DNA of 64,000 nucleotides from Epiperipatus broadwayi (Eukaryota; Onychophora; Udeonychophora; Euonychophora; Peripatidae). The stretch covers positions 238,315 through 302,314 of the forward strand of contig JAQFVV010000511.1 of the NCBI GenBank assembly GCA_028023455.1, in the 5' to 3' direction. The notes beneath the pieces are model-generated. The model was not told the DNA's origin and ran no database searches. It was given only the letters and a program-made list of their open reading frames with translations. The translations under genes and the position numbers were made by a program. Every line of letters begins with the position of its first letter. The stretch's first letter is position 1. Below, in pieces: positions 11,141 through 22,164 of this stretch.

Positions 11141-11985
11141 AGAATGTAATTTTTTTCTGATGAAAATTACATTCAAATACTTGTGCTGGTAAATTAAATA
11201 GTTATATAGAATCTAATATTTCATAACATTAGGAGGCAGTAGACCAAAAGATTTAGTGGTAGTTAATACATAGAACAAAGTTAATGGAAGTAAAGAGATT
11301 AATGTAAGATCTTCACACTCTCATTTCAGTAGGCAGTAGATCAGCAGATTTAGTGATAGTTAATAGATAAAATAAAGTTAATGGAAGTAAAGTGATTAAT
11401 GGAAAACTTTCATACTCTCATTTCAAGACATTATACATTGGCCTATATAAGTGAATTTAGGTACAAAGATAAGAGGCTACCTTTATCTTTTCAAAGTCTC
11501 TGTCTTATGCTTTGATTTGAATGTATTGTTTGTTTTCAACCAAATTACAATTTAGGCATTAAAACAATATTACACTGCATGTGTATAGGATGTAATTTCC
11601 TTCTGATGAAAATTACATATGAATACAGGGCTTGTAAATTAAAAAGTTACAGAGATTCTAATATTTTATGATATTAACTGACAATAGATCAAAAGATTTT
11701 GTAATTGTTAATAGATAGAATAAAGTTAATAGATGTAGAGTGATTAATGGACAACCTTCACATTTCCATTTCAAGACACTATATTGTTCTATATAAGTGA
11801 ATTTAGGTGCAAGGATAAGAAGCCACTCTTATCTTTTTATACTTTGATTTGAGAGTATCCTTCATACTCAACAAAACATTGTTGATGTTTTAAAATAACC
11901 TTTGTATAGAGTTTAATTTTCTTCTGATGAAAATTACACATGAATACTGTACTAGTAAATTAAGTTATAACATCAAATTAGTGTA
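11141..11985 (+). repeat. Tandem array of about 3 units, each opening with a short hairpin
   Basis: Units start near 11143, 11588 and 11910. Each begins with a hairpin of the form TGTAATTTT, a TTCTGATG-like loop, AAAATTACA. Shared blocks follow: AAAAGATTTAGTGGTAGTTA, AAAGTTAATGGAAGTAAAG, CTCTCATTTCAAGACA, AGTGAATTTAGGT. Unit 1 is about 445 bp and unit 2 about 322 bp. Unit 1 is longer mainly because an internal block of about 100 bp is duplicated (GGCAGTAGACC near 11233 and GGCAGTAGATC near 11333). No open frame. Confidence 0.7.
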
Positions 11986-12059
11986 ATTTATTCTACAAGC
12001 ATCAAACTTACTGCATTCACATGTTTGACATCATTTTTTTTTAGATATATACATTTATT

Positions 12060-12660
12060 AGAATAGTGATTATCATATTGATAGGGGGGGTTGTATTAAT
12101 GATATGTGCTTATGTTCAATTAAAAACACATATGTTAATTTTTAACTGGGTTTAAAGTTTATATTGGGATTAGGAATGATATAATAATTTCTAGCTTAAA
12201 AAATGATTAATAATAATTATCAATATATTTATCTAAAATGAATGGAATCAAAGTTGTAAATGCAAAAAATTTGACACTTGTAAATCAAAATGTAATAAAT
12301 TAGTATTGATAAATGCTGAACAAATGATAATATATGAAAGATTGTGTCCTTGGTCAATGGAAGACTGCTAGTTGAGTATGAAATGCATCTCAGAGATTAT
12401 TTAATTTTTCAGATATCATTATTCATATGTTTCAAAATGTATGAAGGAGTAGAAGTTATAAGTATATCTGGAAAACAAATACATGAAAAAAGAGAGAGGA
12501 AGTTTGATTAATTGTTCCATATGATTATGCTTAATTAAAAATGCATATATTAATCTTTATTATATATGGATTAGGAATGATATAATTTTTAACCTGATAA
12601 ATGATTAACAATAATAATCATTAATAATTCCAACATAATTTTGTATCATTACTTATAGCA
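12060..12660 (+). repeat. Dispersed repeat, two partial units (also at 41640-42010)
   Basis: The block GGATTAGGAATGATATAAT, followed by AAATGATTAA and AATAATTATCA-type sequence, occurs near 12170-12220 and again near 12568-12625. Each is preceded by a GCTTA...TTAATTAAAAA...CATAT block. A diverged relative with AATAAATGATTAATGGTAAT lies at 41640-42010. No coding capacity; class unknown. Confidence 0.5.
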
Positions 12661-12839
12661 ATTGTAGATAATAAAATAAAACACTATTGTTGTGTGTACT
12701 AAGAAAAGCTTATTTATCTTTTTAACATAGTATGCTTAATTCATTAACATAGTATGCTAAGCATGATTTCAACTAATTTATAGTCATAATCACAGCATAC
12801 ATAAAGTGAATTACATAATTTATTGAGATATAGATTTTT

Positions 12840-13290
12840 TAGGGTGCTAATAGAATATAAATGAGTGAATTTGCATATTCCACTTTTGCAGGATACTTTT
12901 TTATTTATACTGTCCATGTTATTGGAAATGTGCCAAACCTCTTTGAGGTTGTTGTTTTGCATCATTTCTTTTAGAACAGATGTGACTGGCCACTGTAGGC
13001 TCACATGTATGACCAGGTTTGATTTTGTTTTAGAAATCTGGATCTGACTTCAGCATTAGTTTCAGCTCTATTATACTGATTTATGTGTTGGGTAACCCTC
13101 ACTGTAATGTTAGCTTTGGATTCACCAATGTAAATAGCCCTGCTATTTGTATGATTGCATGTGATCTTGTACACCATCTGGGAAAACTGCTTTGGGGCAA
13201 ACTATCCTTGGTGTTGTTTAAGGGATTAAGAATGGAAGGGGTGCAGAAGCTGATTTTATATGTTTTCGAACAAATCTTGCTTGAGCGTTG
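12840..13290 (-). mobile_element. Penelope-like element, GIY-YIG endonuclease fragment
   Basis: Minus-strand translation near 13185-13080 reads FPDGVYKITCNHT then AIYIGESKANITVRVTQH. This is the GIY-YIG nuclease core: GVYKI.C stands for GIY, YIGES for YIG, and R...H downstream is the conserved arginine region. GIY-YIG domains of this form sit C-terminal to the reverse transcriptase in Penelope-like elements and nick target DNA. Upstream, CPKAVFPDG fits the RT-nuclease linker. The remainder toward 12840 is out of frame. No RT domain is attached, so this is a 5'-truncated, dead copy. Confidence 0.7.
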
Positions 13291-13299
13291 AGTTATCCC

Positions 13300-15025
13300 A
13301 GGTATATAAGGAAATGAAATCCCAGTTTTTTATTCACTTAGTGTGTCTGTTTCTTATTTTGGAATAGAATAAATACCCTACATTTGTATTCAATATCACA
13401 TAAGTCCTTGATATATATGTCTATGTTTGTTTTTCAGTCAGATTCAAATTTACAAAGATTATAATTTCAATGCAGAAAGCTTTAAAACCTGTGAATTCAT
13501 GTGTGGTAGGAATTAATGATTTAGGGAATATTATGCCACAAAGTTGGACAGGTTTGACTGGTGTCAAAGATGTGACTGCAGGAGGACTGACATTTTAAAA
13601 TTAAATTGTCTAAGTATGTTCATTAAATATATGACCCAAAAATCATCATATGATATATCTGTATCTCAGAAATTATTTTCTAAAGAAAAAATACATTGAT
13701 AATCTTATACATTTTAATCAGAGAATTTATGAATTTTATTTGCAGGATTTATGGTAGAGTTGTTTAACTAAAATTAAATTAATATTGCTGTCAAAAATGG
13801 ATGCAATTGATAGCACTTCGAAAAATGCCTTAATGTCATTAAAATATTGTACGTGTGTGTGTGTGTCTCATTTTAAACTTAACTATAGAACTTATTAACT
13901 ATCTTCATTCCTGCAGTATTATTTTTATACTGAATAAGAAACAAATGGAAATAGGCAGTTAAAGCAAAGATCATGAGCGACATACACGATCCTTAATGCC
14001 TTTTTGTTGTAAACACATCACACTATATATAAGATATTTTAGCTTTGAATAATGTTTTTTGGAATCATAATATTACAGAAGTTTATTTAAGAACTTAGAA
14101 GTAGTTCATACCCCCCCCCCATGACTTTGATACTGTTCTAGCACTTTCACATGTACTGTCCCTTTGTTTTAAATTTTTTTTTCCCTATACAATTATAAGG
14201 ACAGATGTGATTGGTTTTATTTTAAATAAAAGTTATTCAATATTTTATTTATTAAAGTGATTTCTTTAAATTTAATTATTTTTCCAACTTTTTCAATTGT
14301 CATTTTCTTCCTTCTGATTAATTTATTGATATTGCTTAACTGAGAATTTTAAAATATCTTTATAAAATAACTCTTTCTTAATTTCTTCATTCATTTTGCA
14401 CTATCAAAAATTCCTTTTTTTTTCTTTTTACTTTTGCTTAATTTAATTAAATTATTGAGAAATTTGGTTTCTTTATGAAAACTTGATGAAGATGCTTCTG
14501 AAATCATGCCGTAAAATTTTAAATAACATTATTGACTTTTTTTTTAAGTGAAAAGAGATTTATCATTTTGTTACTCAAACTGCTGACTTTATTTTCTTGA
14601 AGTCTAAAATTAATATTTCTCTTGAATCCCTCTTCTTAAAATTACAAAGTTGCATTTTTAGCTGAAATACCTGTGAACAAAAAGAGGTTAATTTGAGTGA
14701 ACTGATTCTATATGCAAATCTGATTAGAAAGGATTAGATATTTATTGCACAGAAATTGTACTGACTGAAATATTTATGTTTCTTACTTTTTAATGACTCA
14801 AAAGCTTATTAAAATTTATGCTGTAATTTTAAAATAGAGAAGCTACCTTAAGTTATGTTGAGGGTGATTATCAGTAGCCAATTATTGCAGATTATAATTA
14901 AGGGATGTTGTTCAATCATATTACTTTGTTGCGTAGTTACTCAACTATCTTCAAAAGAGTATTTAATCAATACACACATTTAAGAATTACATTTTAATTT
15001 AAAATTAATAGCACTGCCACATTTA
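13300..15025. other. AT-rich spacer
   Basis: No recognisable gene or transposon. Contains a short GT run near 13855-13866 and a C homopolymer at about 14110-14119. Confidence 0.5.
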
Positions 15026-15029
15026 TATG

Positions 15030-15345
15030 GCAAACCCATCTCAAATACTTTACATGTCAAAGATAAACTAACCTAAATACCTCATACTTTGTAGTTAAAC
15101 CCATCTTGAATACCTCACATTTCAAAAGTGAACCCATCTCAAATGCTTCACATTTCAAAGATAACCCCACCTGCAATACCTCATATTTTTTAGATAAATT
15201 CATTTGAATATCTCACATTTCATAGATAAATCACTTCATATACCTCACATTTCATAGCTAAACCTACCTTAAATATCTTACATTTAAAAAATAAATCATG
15301 TTGAATACTTCACATTTAATAGATAAATTTACCTTAAGTACCTGA
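15030..15345. repeat. Minisatellite, unit about 30-36 bp
   Basis: About nine degenerate copies built on AATACCTCACATTTC followed by AAAGATAAACCCATCT. Unit length varies by several bases and copies differ at many positions, so the array is old. There are no spacers of unique sequence between repeats, so it is not CRISPR-like. Confidence 0.8.
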
Positions 15346-17000
15346 TTGTGAGGCAAAAGTTTCTACAATATTCCTCTAAAAAAAAATTTTCTTTTGTTGC
15401 TTTATTGTCTAGCAAACAACAGCTGAATTTCCATTTACAGATTAATAATTAGGTAGAAACTAAAGTGATTGCATACTATCTGCATAAAAGAAAAAATGTA
15501 AAGCTGTTTTGGAAACCATCAGATACCTACAAATATTTGCATAATTGATCCAAATTTGAAATCTGGTTTAATTCCCAAATATGCGGAGAGGGGGAGGTGG
15601 AATTATGTTTGATAATTTGAGATAAAAACTGCTGGGTCAAAGGTCTATAAGAAATAGATTATTCACATAAACTTTGCATATTTTAGTCATGCAAAACAAG
15701 GAAATTTTGATCTCTTTTTGTCAGTGAGGTAATAATCGTACTATTAATGAATTATGGTATCACTAATCCTGATGAGGTTTAATTATTTGAAGATAAGAAA
15801 TGATGAACTTAAAGAGAAAGATAACTTTTGGCTTGCGATTGTATCCTATTATAATTTTTTTTTCTTTATAAATGATCAGTATATCAACATTAAGAGTAGT
15901 TAAATATTGAATCAGTAAGTCTCTTTCCACCTATGGAGGATGTCCTTCAGAATATGTGCCTTAAATCATTAGTAACGATTAATACTTAACTATATTTCAC
16001 ATTTATCAAAGAGCTTTTATTTACAGTCTGAGTTTCACTGATACAGAAGAATTTAATTTTTAATTACTTAGGTATGTTTTTTTTTTTTTTAAAATTATAA
16101 CTTACCATATATACTTTGAATTTTATGATTCTTTTTCTCTCTTCTAATTAGAATTTGGTTATTTATATTTTTAGCAAACTTTTATATTTAATAATTTTAA
16201 ATTAATGGAGTATTTATGCAAAACTTAGAAATATTTGCTCTTAAAATAAAAATTTTAATACCAATTATTTTTGGCCTAAGTTTCTGTTTTAAACTTTTTT
16301 TTTTCATTTTGTGTGTTTTAATAAGAGTTTATTGCGGCATTTCATAAGTGACATTTGTGTGTGTGCATGTATTAACATAATAAGGCCACCACATGAAGAT
16401 CATTCACAAATTGTTTTCACTTTTAGTTAAAAAATGAAAATGTTAACAATATTAATAATAAAGTAGGCAAATGGCACCTTTTTATTATGGATACCAAAGT
16501 GTTAACACTGAGTTTTTCAAAAGTACAAGCATTGAATAATGTCAAGCGAAAAAAGATAAAGTTTAAATTAAGAATTGCACCAACATACCTGTATCACATT
16601 TTGATGCCTGCTTTATAAAGCTGCTTATAAACTGCTCCAAAAACCATTGTCATAAAAATTGTAATTGGCGTTAGTCCTCCCTCTTTAATATCAGTTTTCC
16701 TTTCAAATGCTCAGATTTTGAACTTCCAATAAACTTCCTTGCATTATCATATAGAAGCTGCTTAATATATGAATAAAGTTTTGTGGACTGTGTTTAAACA
16801 TTATTTACTAATAGTGTCAAATATCTTGACCAGATGATAAAAGCAGTACATAAATAATAATTTTTCCCATGATATCTTTTTGGTTTTGTTTTAACAAAAA
16901 ATGTATCTTTAGTCTTATTAGGTTCTCTAATTCAAACTCAGTCTCTAATAGCCATTCATCTAAGAACCGAAATAAACTGTTTTATAAAATGAACCATTCT
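15346..17000. other. AT-rich spacer
   Basis: Nothing recognisable on either strand beyond poly-T tracts and scattered AT-rich simple sequence. Confidence 0.5.
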
Positions 17001-17002
17001 AT

Positions 17003-17355
17003 TCATATGTATATCACATAATAATAACTAAAGCTTATCAACATCAGGAATCTTCAATCTGTTGTCAAGGCAACCTATATTAAAAGGTGGATTTCATCTT
17101 TTGCTTTAGTCCAAGATAATATACAAACAGAAGTGTGGATCTTTTTTTTTGTCTGTAACAAATTGAGATTTTTAAATTCAAAGAAGTTTAAATAAACCCC
17201 ATTACCCAAACAAATATAATTAATTTTGTCTATATTGATATCTTGAACCAAAGTGAAAAATGGAATTCACTTTTTATTCATAAAGGTTGCCGTAGTAGCA
17301 GATTGAAGATATCTGATGTTAATAAGCTTGTACTAACACCATGTGATTCACTTTT
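17003..17355. repeat. Inverted repeat, arms about 100-120 bp (MITE-like)
   Basis: The left arm (17003-17125) and the reverse complement of the right arm (17230-17355) share AAGCTTATCAACATCAG, ATCTTCAATCTG, GGCAACCT and a degenerate TTGCTTTAGTCCAAGATA. The spacer is about 100 bp. No open frame and no clear target duplication; superfamily unknown. Confidence 0.6.
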
Positions 17356-17404
17356 GTTGAACATCTAGTTTTATGCTAAATCAAGTTCATTATCTAAATA
17401 ATAT

Positions 17405-17488
17405 AATTATAAGAGATAGAGTGGATAGCTAAAGGGGGTTTGAAAGTCTACTTTCAAATCCCTTATAACTACATTTAAACTCCAAGAG
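17405..17488 (+). repeat. tRNA-promoter SINE fragment
   Basis: GAGTGGATAGCTAAAGGGG (A-box region) then CTTTCAAATCCC (B box) and ATTACATTTAAACTCC. This matches the tRNA-like part of the large SINE family at 28580, 37966, 51465 and 55565-56465. Confidence 0.55.
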
Positions 17489-17505
17489 CATGGATTATGA
17501 TTGTA

Positions 17506-17585
17506 TTTCAAATATCTAAATAATATATATATATATATATATATTATTTAGATATTTGAAAACCAGAAATAGTAAATATTAATAC

Positions 17586-17619
<34 letters not shown>

Positions 17620-17644
17620 GTATTAATATTTACTATTTCTGGTT
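17506..17644. repeat. Two abutting perfect palindromes with (TA)n cores
   Basis: Palindrome 1 (17506-17561) has arms TTTCAAATATCTAAATAA around a TA run. Palindrome 2 (17561-17644) has arms AACCAGAAATAGTAAATA plus TTAATACATTA around a longer TA run. Both appear perfectly symmetrical and share a single base at the junction. Such sequences can extrude as cruciforms. Confidence 0.9.
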
Positions 17645-17649
17645 TGTAT

Positions 17650-18590
17650 CTGTTATGAAAACAAAAAAAAATTATGTTTTATGTAGTTTTCATTCCTACA
17701 TTTCATCCTCTTATACCCAAATTATCTTCAGAGTTATTAAACAAATATCCATGTTTAAAAATGTATACATAATGCATAAATGATGGAAATTTAATGAAAA
17801 TTATCTTGCATTTTTATAAATAATTTTCCAGCTATTATAAAATCAATTAAAAACTAATACAGCAAATTAAAATTGTCATCACATAGTAAATGTATTTATC
17901 TGAACTATGTTAACTCAAACTTTGAATTCACCTTTAATATTACATCCAAGTTATTATTAGGAATATAAATAAGACAGTTAAAACTTGGAAATTAAGTTGA
18001 AGGCAAATTCACTTTTGACTTAATTTATTTCACCTAAATGCATTTCCTATATGATGTAATTTTACCTTACAATACCTATTTTTAAATAGTTCTTTGCTTC
18101 ATTATCTCATAGTTGGAAAATTATTTACAAAAATGCACAGAGAATTCTTGTTAATTTTTTTTATCAAAGAAATTTGCTGTTAATTGAAAGGAGACTCATT
18201 AATTCCTCTTTTAAGCCTTAAAAAAACTGAGTGGAGCAAATTCTTAATATCTACTCCCTATGTCCTTGTCATTGCAACTATTATTACTACACAGTTATTT
18301 ATTTATGTAAATATGGTTGGGCTTCTCATGAACATGGATCAGACAGCATGATGAGTTGTCAGTTTTGTATTTCAGAGTTTAAGAACAAGAAACTCCATGG
18401 CCTTTTTCTTGGCAATCTGATAACTCATAACTGAAATATCAGTTGAGTTTTCTTGAAAGCAGAATGTATGGGTGTGAACTTTTTTAGATATTTTCAATCA
18501 TGGTAGACAAAACTAAATTATATATTTTATGCACAAGATGCTATAAAGTTGTCATCCAAAGCAGTGATTGGTGGCTGAAAGCAAAGAGTA
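17650..18590. other. AT-rich stretch, possibly 5' UTR of the following LINE fragment at its right end
   Basis: No motif that I recognise. The open frame at 18231-18434 immediately precedes the RTE endonuclease fragment but has no domain signature. Confidence 0.35.
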
Positions 18591-18599
18591 CTAAGAACT

Positions 18600-19515
18600 G
18601 TGGATCCAAGCTGCTATTCTATGATGAAATTTTATTTAGATATATACAGCTGTAAATCACTTGCAATTAAAGGGAAGATTGCACAGAATGAAAAAGATCT
18701 GTTTAGTATTAAATGGGATATTGTTAGTCTTTGTGAAATCAGAAGAAAAGATGAAGGGGCAATTGATTTTAAAAATGGGTACATATTTTACTACAAAGGG
18801 ACAAGCATTGGAATCACAAGTTTAGTAGAATATATATATTATAAATAAAAAGTGTAAGAGTAACATTGTGGAGATTGATGATGTATCAATCAGAGTAGCA
18901 AGATTAATTATTCAACTTAATGGAAGATATCAAATGGAGATAATTTAGCTGTATACCTCAACATGTTCTGATTTTGATGAAGGGAAGTAGAAAATTTGTT
19001 ATATGGATATATAAAAGGCTTTTGATCAGACAAAACAACATTTTTAAATTGCCATGGGGGACTTTAATGCTAGAATTGGTAAATTATTGAAAGATAAAAG
19101 TGTTATGGGTAAATTTATTTGGGGTGATAGAAATGATAGAAGAATATAGAATTGTGGAGTTCAAAGAAAGAGAATAATTGTATATTATGAATTCTTTCTT
19201 TAAGAAAAATGTTAAATGAACATGAAAGCATCCAAATGAAGGTACAATAAAATTGAATTAAATTTTGATTATCAGAAAATGTACATTTCAGAGATTGCAA
19301 TGTTTTTAATAAATTCAGCATAAGAATTGATTGTTGATTAGTGAGATGTAAGATATGTGTTAATGCAAAACTAGAGATTAAAATTATTTTAAAAAAAAAA
19401 CAATATTCATAGTTGATATTCTTGACCTTCAAAAACATTCTAATGAATGATACATAAGGTGAATTTTGTTTATTGCTATAATTTATGTATAGACTAAGTG
19501 GTTTCATATAAATCA
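18600..19515 (+). mobile_element. RTE-like LINE, endonuclease domain fragment
   Basis: Degraded EEP endonuclease of an RTE-like non-LTR retrotransposon, the family often annotated as craniofacial development protein 2-like in animal genomes. Readable in order: KWDIVSLCEIRRKDEG (near 18705-18755), NGYIFYYKG, SIRVARLIIQLNGRY (near 18890), an eroded acidic block, IAMGDFNARIG (near 19050-19085, the catalytic GDFN), WGDRNDRR, and the weak SPNGKTKNEIDF region near 19220-19265. Multiple stops and frame changes are present. The RT domain is missing: sequence after about 19400 is AT-rich and unrelated. This is the N-terminal half complementary to the copy at 25920-28375. Confidence 0.75.
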
Positions 19516-19624
19516 GTGGGAGTAGTTACTTCTGTTTCAATTACAAATATATATATATACATACACTTTTCAAGTAAGTTGTAGATTTGAAATATCTGAA
19601 AATCCACATAGAAAATTTGTCAAG

Positions 19625-19712
19625 CATTGGTTGCCTACTAGTTAGCATAGCTGCATTCTAAGCAGCTGGCCCAGGTCCACTTCTGAGTCAATGTATTTGA
19701 CATATGAAAAAA
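19625..19712 (+). mobile_element. tRNA-derived SINE (plus strand)
   Basis: GCCTACTAGTTAGCATAGC (A box), GCTGCATTCTAAGCAGC (arm), CCAGGTCCACTTCTG (B box), tail GACATATG plus A run. Same family as 7851-7965. No convincing flanking duplication. Confidence 0.7.
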
Positions 19713-19868
19713 AAAGAAAAATCTAAGTTTTTCTTTATCTATTTTAAGTATAACAAATATGAATTTGAAATTCAAATGTCAAACAACAGTCATTAGAAGA
19801 GTATCTGACAAATCTGAAAGATTTGATTAGTTACAGACATTTATCGAGCACACTAGTCCATTAATTAC

Positions 19869-19878
19869 ATATATATAT

Positions 19879-19926
<48 letters not shown>
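19869..19926. repeat. (TA)n microsatellite
   Basis: Almost uninterrupted TA dinucleotide, broken once by AATA near 19888. Confidence 0.95.
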
Positions 19927-19929
<3 letters not shown>

Positions 19930-20404
19930 CTGGTCCATTAAGTATTTTAATGTGAAATACAAACCATTCTTCTCTATTATGGAATATAAACTTTAAAAAA
20001 TTTTTAAAAGTGAGTAATCTATACAACTATAGCTAATACTAAAAGTATTCAAATTTCAAAATCAAAAGTGAGTGAGATTAAGATAGATAAATAAAAAATT
20101 GTGACTGTTTTCTATACAGATGTTTGTGTCTTTCAAATTTCTGATTTACTTGATGGGGTTAAAGTTTGTTAATAAAAATACATGCATCCAGCAAGAGATT
20201 GGTCTGCGATAAATTTCATTAATTAGGTTGAAAGAAAGGTTTCTTAAAACTGGAAGATTTGAATAGTTATACTTACAAAAACTCACGTGTATATATATAC
20301 ACATCTGAATCTCATTTTATGCAGATTTATTTAATGCGATTTTGAAGTTATGTGATTCATGTTTCTTCTTAATATCTTTGTATGTGGTTTTCTTTTATGG
20401 GATA

Positions 20405-20533
20405 AAAATTATTAGATCAAAGGTTGAGTTTTGATAATGCGCTATTACTTTAAATATTATACATTTTGCATACCCACACATCATATTTAAAGTAATAGTG
20501 CATTATCGGAGTTTGACTTCCATCTAATAATTT
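20405..20533. repeat. Hairpin inside the Tigger element
   Basis: The left arm (20405-20457) and right arm (20483-20533) are imperfect reverse complements. ATAATGCGCTATTACTTTAA pairs with TTAAAGTAATAGTGCATTAT, and AATTATTAGAT pairs with ATCTAATAATT further out. May be part of the transposon's subterminal region or a separate small insertion. Confidence 0.7.
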
Positions 20534-20806
20534 CAATATTTTCAGCACTTAATAATAGTACTGTAATAGATTTTATGCAATAAAGAAGTTCATAATTCAC
20601 TTAAAATCAGGATTTACCCATTTTATATACACACATTAAATTTTACAAAATTATAGTGTAAATTTGTTCAAATGTTATAGATACTTACACTATGCATGTT
20701 GTTGTTTTTGCATTTTAAATCACATTCTATTTTTGCTTTTTAAAAAAAGAGTGCATAATCAATTGATCATTTAGTGTCCATAAGTTTATTTTTAAAAGGT
20801 AAGTAA

Positions 20807-20999
20807 CAGTGGTGGGAACAATTAAATTTGACAATTAAAAATTTAAATCTGATTTTTAATTGTAATTAACAATTTAAAAATTATGCAATGTGATCTGAAA
20901 TTAATGTGATCATGAAACAATAAAATTTGATTTTTAAACAGAATTGAAAATTAAGTATTTAATTTTTAATTGTTAGTTTTAATTAAATTTTGCCCAACA
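20807..20999. mobile_element. Probable hAT-like MITE nested in the Tigger element
   Basis: Begins CAGTGGTGGGAACAATTAAA and ends TTAAATTTTGCCCAACAGTG. The termini are degenerate inverted repeats resembling hAT ends (CAGTGGTGGGCAA type). ACAGTGGTG recurs at both borders, which blurs the boundary between terminal repeat and target duplication. The interior is low-complexity AT. Confidence 0.45.
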
Positions 21000-21092
21000 G
21001 TGGTGAGTAGGTGTATTTTTATTATCATAAGTCTAAGTTCTTATTTTAAACTTTTAGTTTACCCTAATAAATAGGAAAAAACACCTAAGAAA

Positions 21093-21276
21093 ATGAATTT
21101 CTTTGGAAACAAAAATTTTAATTTTAGATCCTTAGCAAAATGGGAAGGATCAACAGTGATTGGAAAATGTTTTAGTTTGGGTGAATCCACTATAAGAGCA
21201 ATTTAAAAAAATGAAGTTGGTACTAGTTGTATTTCCTCTTGTGATGAATCTGATGTCTCAAATAGCGATAATGATT
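21093..21276 (+). pseudogene. Tigger-type transposase remnant, HTH plus acidic tail
   Basis: Translation reads FRSLAKWEGSTVIGKCFSLG then ESTIRAI, a stop, and KNE. This matches the first helix-turn-helix (CENP-B/Psq-like) of Tigger transposases (pattern ..ERGES...IGR.FGLGESTVR.I.KNE). It runs almost directly into SSCDESDVSNSDND and a stop, an acidic stretch like the extreme C terminus of such transposases. The whole DDE core is therefore gone, consistent with an internal-deletion derivative. Confidence 0.6.
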
Positions 21277-21796
21277 AAAATATCATACATGTATGAAAAA
21301 AATATAAAATACTGTAAATTACACATAAAAATATATTGTTTTGAATAAAATTAAATACTGTAGTTAATAAAAAAATTAAAAAAGTTTGTCTTGTATCAAT
21401 TTTTTTCAAATTTGAAATAATTTATTAGTCATATTTTATTTCCTTTTTTTTTTTTAATGCAAATTTTAAAGTAATTTCACATTGTTGCTTTGCTCTTATG
21501 CGATTTTTGGAAAATTACAGTATGTATCCCCCATTTTTCAAGGTAAGTTAAGTCTATTTTTGTGCAATTTTTTTTGTGCGCATTTTCTGAGGAACCAACC
21601 TATCTACCGCATAAAATGAGACCCGGGTGTATATCTTGTTACATGTAAATTTTGGTGTTATAAGGAGATAATAAGGTAGACAGAGGGAGATATATCTATC
21701 ATGTAGAATTGAAAAATTAAATAGTAAAAACAGATCTTTAATTGTAAATAAATTTGGGTTCAAAATTATCAGAATTTCAAGCCTATAATATAACAA

Positions 21797-21870
21797 GTGA
21801 GAGAGAGGGAGAGTGAGAGTGAAAGAAAGGGGGAGAGAGAGGAAAGTGGAAGGGAGGGGAGAGAGAAAGA
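21797..21870 (+). repeat. Polypurine (GA-rich) tract
   Basis: About 70 bases of nearly pure G/A (GAGAGAGAGGGAGAG-type). Potentially triplex-forming. The minus-strand open frame across it (21554-21925) is low-complexity and not credible as a gene. Confidence 0.85.
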
Positions 21871-22164
21871 TGTTTTGAATATTCATACACTGGTGGATAA
21901 TGGTAACATATGGGATTAGGGACAAACTTGAAAAATATAGAATTTGCTTGATTATGTATTTTCCATATTATGTGTTGTTACATATATTCCTGAAATATTG
22001 TATTTTTGTCTATGGAGCATTATAATAATGATGATGATAGCCATTACCATATCAAGTGGAAATAGTGTGATGAAGGATCTGAAATGTTTTTGATCTTTGC
22101 TTATATCTTATACAATTGTTATTTTTTCCACTTATAATCTTTAACTTTTAACTATTATATGTAT

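Larger units (their letters stand above)
20298..21631 (+). mobile_element. Tigger/pogo-type DNA transposon, internally deleted
   Basis: The ends are inverted repeats. The left end from 20300 reads CACATCTGAA then TCTCATTTTATGC. The right end, read in reverse from 21629, is CACCCGGG then TCTCATTTTATGC. TA flanks both ends (20298-20299, 21630-21631), the duplication expected for pogo/Tigger. The right terminal region also has GAGGAACCAACC followed by ACCGCATAAAATGAG, the arrangement typical of Tigger 3' ends. A transposase HTH remnant lies at 21093-21276. A probable hAT MITE (20807-20999) and a hairpin (20405-20533) are nested inside. At about 1.33 kb including insertions it is well short of an autonomous element. 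Confidence 0.75.

Noticed and set aside
15030-15345. CRISPR-like array
   Set aside because: Units are contiguous and degenerate with no unique spacers, and the genome is eukaryotic.
21554-21925. Minus-strand 123-codon ORF
   Set aside because: It spans a polypurine tract and the Tigger end; the translation is low-complexity and unlike any family.
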